Below, one piece after another: positions 35,519 through 64,000 of a stretch of 64,000 bases of DNA (position 1 is the stretch's first letter; the number at the start of each line of letters is the position of its first letter). The position numbers were made by a program, and so were the translations under genes. The notes below the pieces were generated by a model, which was not told the DNA's origin, searched no databases, and worked only from the letters and a program-made list of their open reading frames with translations. This stretch comes from Dysidea avara (taxonomy: Eukaryota; Porifera; Demospongiae; Dictyoceratida; Dysideidae). Location of the stretch: positions 29,501,616 to 29,565,615 of the forward strand of contig NC_089281.1 of assembly GCF_963678975.1 (NCBI RefSeq), in the 5' to 3' direction.

Positions 35519-38360
35519 TTATTCTAGTAGGATGGGTGAAACTGCTTTATAAAAGTCAGGAGTTACAAACTGCTTCATTTCATCTTTAGTGACCCAAGCA
35601 TAATCATCCAATTCATCACTAATTTGCACTTCTCCCCCGGTCCACTGTGCTTTGAAGAAGAACACCTAAAGAAGATCTAGTAAGTGACATTCCTTCAATG
35701 ACTGGTTCATACTTTAGCCCCAACACTACAGCCTGGCTCAATGTACTGGTAGGACATGAATGCACACGGTGATCGGCTTAAGAATAATGTTTTCAGGCCA
35801 CTTCCACACTCTTCAGCAAGCTCCCTCTTAGCTGTCTGAAATGAAACAACATGCAATGAATACAAATTGTGATCAACACACTTTATTGTGCCATGTTACC
35901 AAGGGAGCTAGCACGCCACACCGTGTATCCAAATACCACCTGGATAAATGATAACTTTTCAAAAAAATTTGTGTTCGTGTGTGTGAAATCAGCCATGTAT
36001 TTTAACATTTATAAAACTACTCTAATAGAACAATCAGATCCCACAACAATGAATGCTCTATTAGAGTATTTCACAATGCACAGAGAGTAAACGAAAAACA
36101 TTAATCCCAAAATCACACTGGCATAATCACTATTGCTCTATCTCTGAGAACTAAGATGACAACTATTGTACATACAATCAAGCTGTGAAAAAGTGTGGCC
36201 TTCAAAGCACAGGTGAAATAAGTTGTGAAATCAAAGTGATGACTGATGTACCTTTCGGGTAGGACAAGACCATGTTGCTAACAAAAATATTTTATTAAAT
36301 GTAGTCATACTATCAGTACATTGTAAAACGATTGTAATGCAATAATTGTTGTTGATCACTGTCGACATGAAATAGTCACGCATCCTCATTACTGTAAGTA
36401 TAATTATTCCATAACAGCAGCATTTTTCCAAAGTTAATCACACCATTAGGGATAGGAATGCGATGGTCAATAATTTGCGATTATGCAACATTTGGTGTCC
36501 TTTAAAATGCATTGAAGCCTATTGGAGTGAGGTAAGAAACCTATTGAAAACAACAAACTAAACTATGTATCAAGCCTAATAAGACCATTCAGTTCTTGTG
36601 AAATATTTTACATCATTACATGCTACCCCTCCCTTTGATTTCACCCACGCCGCACCTTTTTTTCATAGCTTGGCTGTTTCTGTGTAGATTTCACTTTTTT
36701 ATTATGCATATAGTTGGCTTTGCGGTTGTGTTATCCATACTTCTTCTTATCTACAGATATAATAATGATTATTGAAGACAGGAACTGTAATTATATTGTA
36801 TTACATATTTTTTATGACTACTTATTAATACTATTGTAGAGTGTACACTTTTAAAAAGACTTTTAGAATTTCCATTGGAAATAATAAACTTGTATATATG
36901 TGAGATGAGCAGCTGTGATAGCAGTGCCTCAGCGGTAAGGATAGGTGTGAAGTTCCTTAGTTCAAGCCATTTCATTTTAGTGCACCTTTACCCTGCAGTG
37001 ACTGTTCTATTAGAGTATCTCAACCCTGCGATGTTACACTTGTTTGGTTTACTCTGGCTGTACTGCTTATTTTTCAAACCATCAGTTTAATGATTAGCCT
37101 ATCAATTTCCATATTCAGTTTACCCGAAGCCATGACAGAAGTTTATTTCCATAACACATGATGAATATTAATCAGATTCATAGCAAACTTAGTTCATGCA
37201 TTCATCTTTTTACGTTATTTATCTGTGTCAGCATGCAAGACAATTGAGTTCTGCTTTTGCAAAGTGTTTGAAAAGAAATGTCCTGGCCGTTTAAGGAAAA
37301 AAATTAAGAAAAATTGAAACCCATATCTCGGGAATGGCTATAGCAAATTTGTGCAAAATGGTGTGTGTTTTGGAGAAGAAGACCATGGAGCTATGCGTGC
37401 ATGAAAATTTCTTTCTTCCTGCACGATGTAGCTGCCAGCTTTCTTGGCCACATGACATACTACTGCTAGTCTCCATTACCTTAAGGAGATACTTACTATA
37501 AAAACACAAAATTGTATGGCCAAAATGCAGTTTCCATGTATTGTTTTTCACTATTAGCACACTACACAATTACCATGTATATCTCATAGATGACAAAAAA
37601 ATTGGAAAGATTTGGTAGTCATGTTAAATTTGTCATTATTTTAATTGCCAGAGTCAATTTCATAGTCTTCATTGCATGGCAAATTTGTTAAACAGATTTT
37701 AATATTTTGTCATTTACAGTAGGCTGAGTGAGGTACCCAATGAACATATCTCTATAATATGAATACCTCTAACAATGATTCTCCCTCTTCATGACCACCT
37801 TGTGGCATTTGCCAATTATGGGCATGTTTTGGTTGTTGCTTCTTCACTATAAGATACAGCATTTGGTCAAGTTTCCTGTTCAGTGAGCGAATGTCATTAT
37901 CTTTGTCTGCTTGTGTGACTCTTGGTGCCGGCACAAACTCTTTTAATGCTTGTTTCCTTTGTGCCATCATTTCTTGAAAATTATCTGGTGCTGAGGCCAT
38001 TTGGTCATCCACTAATTCATCTAGTTTAGCTTTACGCTCGATTTCTTCTATTATTTCTTTAATTTTTATTTCTTCTAATTCATAGTCTGACATACGGCTC
38101 TTCTCAAACCTCAACTGGTTCTGAATTGCTTCAAACTGCAAGTGTAGTTCTGATTTGGGTCGTGTGAGTCTTGGAAATCTTGCTACACACACGGAACCCA
38201 CAGTTCTCCATTGGATCTTTGAAGCGGTTTGAGGCTGTGAATAGTTGGGTACTTCGGGATAAATAGCTTCATTAGTTACTCTGTATTTAGATAGTAACAC
38301 TCTAGTATCAACAAGCCTCTGTAATAATCTTGTCTGTCCACTTGCAGATTTTGCAAACAT
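35519..38360 (-). CDS. MRPL46: mitochondrial ribosomal protein L46 (3 exons, 287 aa)
   Basis: mL46 is a Nudix-fold protein of the large mitochondrial ribosomal subunit (family knowledge). Exons: 38360-37767, 35835-35713, 35665-35519; 864 bases, all in phase. The first 40 residues are basic and lack acidic residues until mid-stretch, like a mitochondrial presequence (MFAKSASGQTRLLQRLVDTR). The body has the family's helical region (FEAIQNQLRFEKSRMSDYEL) and the hallmark RVTQADKDNDIRSLNRKLDQ, followed by a degenerate Nudix segment (TAKRELAEECGSGLKTLF) and the C-terminal DDYAWVTKDEM. Intron 1 (1.9 kb) contains a SINE at 36890-37465. It is divergent to UIMC1 (85 bases between starts) and convergent with the CIMIP2-like gene (47 bases between stops). 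Confidence 0.93.
36890..37465 (+). mobile_element. tRNA-derived SINE, family S, copy 3
   Basis: The head GATAGCAGTGCCTCAGCGG lies about 35 bases before a decayed B box, AGTTCAAGCC. Then come the TGCACCTTTACCCTGCAGTG, CTGTTCTATTAGAGTATCTC and CCATGACAGAAGTTTATTT blocks, in the same order as in copies 1 and 2. It lies in MRPL46 intron 1 on the opposite strand to that gene. Confidence 0.7.
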
Positions 38361-38445
38361 GATGCGATTTTATTAGAATATTTATTATTTCTAATAAAAG
38401 TGCACCATTAGCTCAATTTCGCATGTGCCAAGAAATAGAGCCTCA
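38361..38445. promoter_or_regulatory. bidirectional promoter region, MRPL46 / UIMC1
   Basis: Only 85 bases separate the two divergent start codons. The stretch is AT-rich and holds no clear core promoter motif. The role is inferred from geometry. Confidence 0.5.
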
Positions 38446-41400
38446 ATGGCTGCCAATGACCCGGTCAGTTTATTTGTAACTCTGTGTTATAGCCATGTGT
38501 ATTGCTTGTGATAAAATGCAGCCATACCCGAGCTATAATGTATTTATGACTCGATCATGATTTACCTAATAAACTGTTTTGTAGTTTGCGTTTGATTCGC
38601 AAGAGTATATTCCACTTGTTATCAAAGAACCTCCTCCGGTTGTAAAGACACCAATTTCTGTTAAGAAGAAAAGTAAGCCAATCAGTGAACACATACCTTT
38701 ACCATTAGAACTGCTGATACAGGTCCCAGGGTAGCTAGCAGCAGAAAGAAAGAGGAAGATGAAAAAAAAGAACTTAAGGTATAGTGATGAGTGTAGATGG
38801 CATTATGTACAGCTGAGTTGCATGGCTTGATTGGTGGGTTTGTTGTTACAGTAATAAACAGGACATAGCTGATCTATGAAGAACAGCCTGGTGCTTTTAC
38901 CCCTCGATGTAAATATAAAATTGGTTGACTGTTGCTTAAAAAGTAACAATGAGCTATTCATTACTGACATTATTATTTACTTATATTGAAACTCACAGTA
39001 CTCGGCAAACCATACAAAAGACACAACACATACATAGCAACACCATATATATACAAAACAACTATTACAACTACATTATCACCAACTATATGTTGTACTG
39101 ACAGATTCTCTGAGCTATATAATCTATGGTACTAACTTGTTATTGTGTTTTTATAGCTGGCAATTGAAGAGAGCAAGAAGACTGCCTTGAAGGAAGAGAG
39201 AGCCAGGCGTTACAAAAAACGTGTAGCGCAACAAAAGCCACCATCTCCCCATCCAGCCAGTGAATCAGAAACTGACAGTTGTGGCAACATCTGTTCTCCC
39301 ACCCCATCTCTTACCACTCCATCTGTTAAAGGGGAAACGCCACCTCTTAAAACTAACACTTCTGTTCTTAAGTTGTCTCCTTTTGTCAAGGATAGTACCC
39401 CAACACTTGAAGAAACTACCTCAAACGTTGAAGAAATTACTTCAAATGTTGAAGACACCACCCCTTGTCTTAATAATTTAATGGAAGCCACACCCAATAA
39501 AGATGTCCATGTTGGTTCATCATCATCTTCTGGTGGTCGTTTCATGTTAAAGAGAAAGAGATTGATTACTAGCAGCAAAGAACCAGCTATCAAACTGATG
39601 AGGCTTGACACTAGAGATGCTGGGGTGGGTAGTAGTAAGTTTCCTGCTGGAGGAGGTAAGAGTCCTCCTGAACAAGCTGACACAGACAATGAAGTGGAGA
39701 AAAGAATTACTAAAGAAGTTGTCCAAGAAGATGAGATGAAAAACACACCTAAGGAAAAGGGATTGGTCAAAGAATCAGTCAAGGAAAAAGAAATAGCTAA
39801 AGAATCAGTGAAGAAAAATGAAAAAGTAAAACAAGCAGTCATAAAGAAAGAAACAGTTAAGGAACCAGTCAAGGAAAAGGATGCGGTCAAGCAAGCAGTC
39901 AAGAAGAAAGAAACAATCAAAGAAAAAGAAGCAGTCAAGCAAAGTGAAGTGGTAAAACAATCAGTCAAGAAGACAGAAACAGTTAAAGATAATGACATGG
40001 TCACAGCAACAATCAAGATAAAAGAAACAACCAAGGAAGCAGTCAAAGAGGAAGCAGTTAAAGAAGTAGTCAAACGAAAAGAAACAGTCAAAGAAAAAGA
40101 GATAATCAAAGGAGCAATCAGAGAAAAAGACATGACCAGACAAGCAATCAAGGAAAAAGAAACAATTAAGCAATCAGAATCAGTCAAGGAAAAAGAAACA
40201 GTCAAGGAATCAGTCAAAGGTAAAGGGATTGTCAAAGAAAAAGAAACAAATAAGGCGAAAGCATCAGTCAAAGAAAATGGTGACAGTTTTCATGACACTG
40301 CTAGCCCTAGAACTCATAAAAGGTAAGAGTCCTTGTTCCCACAAGTTTGTAGGTTTGTATGTTCATTATATTATGTAGCTTAACACTCGGTGGGAAGAAA
40401 CCCACAGCTCATGTTGAGGGCAAAAGGACAGAGGCATCACCCAAGGAAGGGAGAGAAATCCAAGTGCACAAGACCACCATTGTAAAAGATAAAAGCTTAG
40501 ATCCCCTAAATCAGCTGAAGACACGCCCTCAATTGTATACTCCCAGAGGGACTAAACCTAGTGAATGTTTGCCAGTTATTGTAAAGTTTTTTGAAGACTT
40601 CAAGTTACAGCTCAGGATGGCACAGAGTACTCGTGTTTCCTTTGTGCCATGGTCGCCACCTCTGACTAACTGTACCACCAAGAACTGGCAGAGCAGAGGT
40701 GATCAGTATACTGAGAGAAGTGTTAGCAAGTCTTCATCAGTACTGGTGCTTTCTCCTCCCATAAAACAGTCACAACAACGTAAGCAGGAGATAGTGGAGA
40801 CGGTGGATGTTAGTCCAACACAAGATTGGGGTCGCTATGTTTATGACAGCGATGATCAAAAACTGTTTAATGACTCTGATTATGACGTTGATCCTAGGTC
40901 AAGTCAACCAGGAAGTACATTCAATTGCCGTCAAACACCACTCCCACTAGATGACATCACAGATACAGTTGCCGCTTCTAATTCTATTAATAGAAGTCCT
41001 GATAAGCCAACAGGAGTGGTATCCCCTCATATTAGAGATATCAGTATCGATATCAGTTCCAGTGATAGTGAGTTGTCATCTGTCATTGCCAAGAATAGAA
41101 GGAAAAGAAAACCAGTTGGGGCAAGGCTGGTGGCTGACAGTAGTGGAGATATTGCTGCCACACCAGAAGCTGATAATGACAGATTTTCATTAACGCCATC
41201 ATTTTCAAGAGCACCTCTTCATCCATTATCATCACAAAGTCCTTCACAGAATAGCAGAGAGCCTGTGGACAGACAGGGGTATGTAATTCTCATCTGATAA
41301 AAAAACATTTATTGTGTATTAGCTTGCATATGAGCACTTAAGCAATAGGCTTTTTTGTTCGGTGTAAAATGTGAATATCATACAGTTTCTTAGACTTTTG

Positions 41401-43422
41401 TTGAACAATATTTGGAATGTGCTTTACTACCATAAGTCTGTTATTGTTTTGTAAACAATCCTAAGTCTATTTTACTTGTTATTGAAATCAATACCAATCA
41501 TGTTTCAATTTTTACACATTTAAAACCATTTCTTGTGTGTTATTAGCTTCCCTTACACTGTTACTATTATCTTGTTCTTGTCAGTGTTATAGATTTGACG
41601 GATGAGACTACGGAATTGGAATCTCCATCAAGGCCAAGCACATCTGCAGACTTCAGACCACTTCTTGACAAGCAAGTGGCATGTCCCATCTGCAAACAGC
41701 TATTTAGTGAGACGTACATTGAAGCACACGCAGCAAATTGCGACCTCCATGTGGAGTCAGCTCATCCCGTACCAACCTCAACCACCACAAAGTATAAACA
41801 GACCACTCTAGTGGGTAGACCCTATAAGAGGACCACTCCTCCACCACCCAGTGAGTCTGGTAGTGACGATGATAACCATGAGGTGTGTTTTGTTAATGTA
41901 GTAATGTTTTAGTTGTCTGGTGCTGTGAGCTAAAATTGTTTCAAAAAAAAAAGCCATCATACTCTTCAGTATTTCTAATTGTCCTTGGATGTTCAACACA
42001 CATCTCTTAAGTGTTCTCTATACATACTGACTGTACTTTTAGAGAGTATTAAAATGCATTAACTGGTGTGTTGCATTCTCTGCTGACTTCTCTATTAGGG
42101 AGTATTGGAATTGTTTTAAGCCCCATACTGCATTAGGTTTCAAAGACAAAAAAATTTGCACAAATAACTAAACGTCATGAAACACTAGCCTATAAACACC
42201 ATGAAACACTGGCCTATAATGCACTGAACACAGCAACAATTTTGCTAGCAAACTTTCGCAAATGGAGTGATGAAATTTACTCCTCAAAAAACAGCTCATT
42301 ATCAGTTATTAACTAACACTATAGCATAGCACTCCAGCCTATCATGTCAGTACATTCATAGCCAGGTGTTTATAGTAGTTCATTTGTTTGTTGAGAAATC
42401 CCCTTGCTACTCACTATCATTTTAACAAACCACAAGTTACAAGCAATTGTTTTAACTCATACAAGACCGCATAGCTGATACCTGCATTCAGTTGGCCCTT
42501 TTCCCTGGTGCCTTCATTTATTACCAGGAGTAAATGTTAGTCTGTTTACAGTGTATTGGGTATCAGATCTGTATTCAAGAAGTGTTTTTTTTTGAATTCA
42601 ACTGAAATAAACAATCAATTGTAAGCAGTCAAATCTCATTGGCTGGTTCACATAACACTATAAACTTTGATGACTACAAATGCACAATATCAGAAGGAAA
42701 GAGCTTGTACAACCGGGGAAACAATGAAATACTGTTAATGGTTCTCAATAAAATATTTGTCACTGAATAATACAAGCTTCTAAGAGCTTTCACAATAATA
42801 AATAAGTTTTTGCCATAGAAAATTAGAGCTAATAGTGATTAAATTATTTTCTGTTAGACTAGTTGAATGTTTTACCTTTTAACTAGTTTTGCTATTACTA
42901 GGGATATTTGCCATCTACAAAGAGAAGGTATTTAATGAAGAAAAGGAAATTACTACCGAGAAAAACAACCAGGTTAATAACCATGTTGAAATTTAAATAT
43001 TTTTACTCTTTAATGACAGCATTCCATTGGCTCATTCGGAAGAGAGTGACGATATTGAAGCCCCACAAGAACCCAGTTTCTCGACTGGGAAGAATGCTAG
43101 TGCTGTCGATGCAATATTTGAAAGCAGTGACTGTTTTGGTAGAGAAATGGATGACATAGGTAGCTACAGCAGTGAAGAAGACAATGAAGACACCATGACA
43201 GCTAACACTAACAATGCTAGAGATACGATAATTGACTACAAAAACCAATTCCCAGTTTTACAGATAGGAAAAGTCAGCAAAGAATTGATAAGTGAAGACA
43301 ACAGTGCCTTCATAGAAGCCACGAAGAAGAAATGGATGAGTTCAAAGAGAGGCAAATCATCTGGTAGGGGACATCAAAAGAGATGGGCTAAGTCTAAAGG
43401 AAGAGGACGGGGAAAGAGATAA
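38446..43422 (+). CDS. UIMC1: RAP80-like ubiquitin receptor of the BRCA1-A complex (8 exons, about 984 aa)
   Basis: RAP80 brings the BRCA1-A complex to ubiquitin chains at DNA breaks (family knowledge). Exons: 38446-38463, 38585-38672, 38723-38778, 39157-40322, 40379-41278, 41585-41882, 42902-42927, 43020-43422; 2955 bases, in phase. Exon 7 could instead end at 42972, also in phase. Residues about 46-62 (EEDEKKELKLAIEESKK) fit one ubiquitin-interacting motif; vertebrate RAP80 has two. Exon 4 ends in a long Lys/Glu/Val repeat. KFFEDFKLQLRMAQ in exon 5 resembles the Abraxas-interacting region. VIDLTDE at 744-750 is a SUMO-interacting motif. CPIC..HAANC (Cys776, Cys779, His791, Cys795) is a UBZ4-type zinc finger; vertebrates have two fingers. 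The C-terminus is Gly/Arg/Lys-rich, as in RAP80. No single motif is decisive, but the set and its order are. Confidence 0.8.
39760..40290 (+). repeat. coding degenerate VKE(K)ET-type repeat in UIMC1 exon 4
   Basis: About 175 codons are built from short units such as VKEKETVKESVK and VKQAVKKKE, with Lys, Glu, Val, Ala, Thr and Ile dominating. Unit length varies between about 6 and 12 codons. The highly charged, helix-prone stretch separates the UIM from the Abraxas-binding part. The long antisense open frame here (39210-40271) is a by-product of this composition. Confidence 0.8.
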
Positions 43423-43584
43423 ACAAATTAACAACACTTATACAAGTTTATAATCACACCAACTAGGTACATTATACCCACAATACTCCATGATATATAG
43501 TGGCTGATTTTTAATTTTAAAAAATTATGCTTGTTAAATTAGTACTAATTTTACTACAAGCCGTAAAAGCAACAATAAAATCTA

Positions 43585-62212
<18,628 letters not shown>

Positions 62213-62345
62213 ATTTGATCCAACCAGAAGGAATCAAAACCGCCTTGTCAAGGCTAACAACACGAGTTCTCTTAGACGCTATCTCGCCTGCGCTATCTAT
62301 TTAAAATTGAAAATTATTTATATGCGCGCGTAATGCTTGCGAGCA
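62213..62345. promoter_or_regulatory. bidirectional promoter region, NUP214 / PTCD3
   Basis: These 133 bases separate the divergent start codons of NUP214 and PTCD3. GC-containing stretches (TATGCGCGCGTAATG) alternate with AT-rich ones; TATTTAAAAT near 62298 could act as a weak TATA element. The role is inferred from spacing. Confidence 0.5.
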
Positions 62346-64000
62346 ATGTTCCCTGCATGTTCACGCGGCATCAAGCAGTGCGTGCTAGTACGAGCTCTCA
62401 CATTAGTACTGAGGTATAGCTTTGTGTATAGTAACTAGTGGCTCGTCTGTTTTGTATAAAACATATTCTGTCACCCTCAGGCAAGCAACAACAATTTCTG
62501 GTGTTTCAGTGGCCACCAGTGAAGACAGTTGAGTTACAATGTACACAATAATTGATAATGTGATTGTGTCATTGTTAAGATGAAGATGATAATGCACTGG
62601 AAAAGCCTCTGCCACCTCCACCCATGATACCTAAATTGTGCGTCACGCTACATGCACACATGCCCACACACACACTACCTGCACACTACACAAACATCTC
62701 ATTCTAGTATTCTACATTTCCAGGAAACCCAATGCTGTTCTAAAGGCTCTAGCATCAACTGTGACAGACGTAAGTACTTGCACTTTATGATCAAAAGTTG
62801 AGGATACTATGCTGTATGTAGTTGGATCATCCATTCTACATGGGAAAATGCTTACCAGACCCGACGACACCTGTGTCCATCAACGAAAGAGTTTGTTACT
62901 TGTATTACACAAACCAGTTAATGTGGACACTTGAGTACACCTACATAATCCAGACACTTAGCTTAGTACATAAATTAACCTGGAAAATCAGGACACCTTG
63001 ATAATCAGGACACTCCATATTACTGTAGTGTTGTATAGTTTATTAGTTGTCATGATGTATGGCAGATGAAATACGTATGGGCAAGGGAAGCTGGTGTGAA
63101 TGCTGCTAAATACGTCATAGAGAAATGGTCTGATTTATTTCCATCACAGGATTGTAATCCTGTAAGTTACTTTAGATTAAGGTATGTTAATACTGTGTTA
63201 CAATTTTGTGCAGGATTTGAGACCACACAGGTCATTGCATTACAAAGTTAGTCATGATGAAGTTTGGCTGCAAAGTATATACGTATAGGCTGTCAGAAAG
63301 TATTTCATAATTCCTGTTTTTAGCATTAATATCTAAACGCCGTGTAGAAGAGGCATTAATAAAATTTGATAAACTTGAAAAACAAGGTATTGTTGTGCCA
63401 TTAAATTTTAAGCTACAATTTGTTGTCACAGGAGAGAAAATATCACTGGAAACACGTAATAACTTATTGGAGCTGTTAGCTTACACTGGACTAGGAAACA
63501 ATAAAATTGTAGATCGACGTTCCAAATTTGTGGAACATCAAGCTCTACTCTGTGATCCAGACACCAAACCACAATTCATTCCTGCAAATGTTACCAGAAC
63601 AAAAGGTTGGAATATGTGAAAGTTTGAAGCGTTGTAACATAGTGTTGTTTTTAGAATCAACTTTACAAGATAAAATTGATGAAATTAATATTTTGTTATT
63701 GTCTGACAAATATGGTGAATTTGGAAGAGAAGGTGATTCACCATGGACATTGAAATATCCACGGAAAGTGTGGAGGTTAGTTATTTTGTTTCCTTTTAAT
63801 AATTTATCGTTATTTTATTAGCCTTGACAACAAAGCTGAGAAACTGTTTGAGTCAATGCATGACAAAGATGGAGCCACTTACGATGCTTTAATTCTTGGC
63901 TTATTCAAGGCATGTTCCATGTTTGTAGCACATGTGTCTTATAAATTGTTGCTTTGTACACTACAGTACAAGTCATATGACAGAATGTTCAAACTTTATT
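62346..64000 (+). CDS. PTCD3: PTCD3 / mitoribosomal protein mS39, 5' part (ten exons; gene runs off the right edge)
   Basis: mS39 is a pentatricopeptide-repeat protein of the small mitochondrial ribosomal subunit, near the mRNA entry site (family knowledge). Exons: 62346-62430, 62580-62637, 62724-62769, 62822-62890, 63066-63161, 63214-63274, 63324-63605, 63655-63775, 63822-63909, 63967-64000 onward; all junctions keep frame. The first exon is a basic presequence without acidic residues (MFPACSRGIKQCVLVRALTL). Family landmarks follow in order: MIPKLKPNAVLKALASTV, AREAGVNAAKYVIEKW, ISLETRNNLLELLAYTG, and a PPR repeat DGATYDALILGLFKYKSYDR. The intron after 63909 appears to start with GC rather than GT. 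Most introns here are 46-57 bases. The start codon follows from the frame of the whole chain. Confidence 0.88.

Noticed and set aside
39210-40271. 353-codon open frame on the minus strand
   Set aside because: It is the antisense of the Lys/Glu repeat in UIMC1 exon 4; its Leu/Ser/Phe composition is a by-product.

Overview
The window is nuclear DNA of an animal: intron-rich, AT-rich and full of transposons. I reconstructed nine protein genes by hand from splice junctions that keep frame and from recognisable family motifs. The smallest introns are 46-57 bases, gaps between genes are tiny, and all the named orthologues are animal genes. Together these suggest an early-branching metazoan, most plausibly a demosponge. 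The species assignment is inference; the gene calls do not depend on it.

Layout. 1-1333 (-) is the 5' part of PDE12, cut by the window edge. 1411-7887 (+) is an orphan single-pass receptor with one Ig domain. 8938-17341 (-) is a type II phosphatidylinositol 4-kinase (PI4K2). 17564-33145 (-) is a 27-exon attractin (ATRN) without the C-type lectin domain. 33290-35471 (+) is a small FAM166/CIMIP2-like ciliary protein. 35519-38360 (-) is mitochondrial ribosomal protein L46. 38446-43422 (+) is UIMC1/RAP80. 43585-62212 (-) is a 23-exon NUP214. 62346-64000 (+) is the 5' part of PTCD3 (mitoribosomal mS39), cut by the window edge.

All four divergent gene pairs are separated by only 77-144 bases between start codons, so each gap is probably a bidirectional promoter. 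Two convergent pairs end 47 and 162 bases apart; the third is 1.05 kb apart. Three of the nine genes (PDE12, MRPL46, PTCD3) serve mitochondrial RNA or translation; I see no reason to think they are co-regulated as a unit.

Introns carry most of the remaining sequence. They hold two intact hAT-type elements with perfect 8-base target duplications, two TA-flanked inverted-repeat elements, a foldback element with about 450-base arms, palindromic MITEs, nested transposons, three copies of a long tRNA-derived SINE, and a composite repeat (called R1 here) present at six or more sites. They also hold a roughly 655-base pure CA repeat that begins exactly at an attractin splice donor. I found no operon, CRISPR array, toxin system or obvious viral gene. 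The most unusual items are the orphan Ig receptor, the lectin-less attractin with its conserved tail, the UG-rich tracts that start at many 5' splice sites, and the young, nested transposons.
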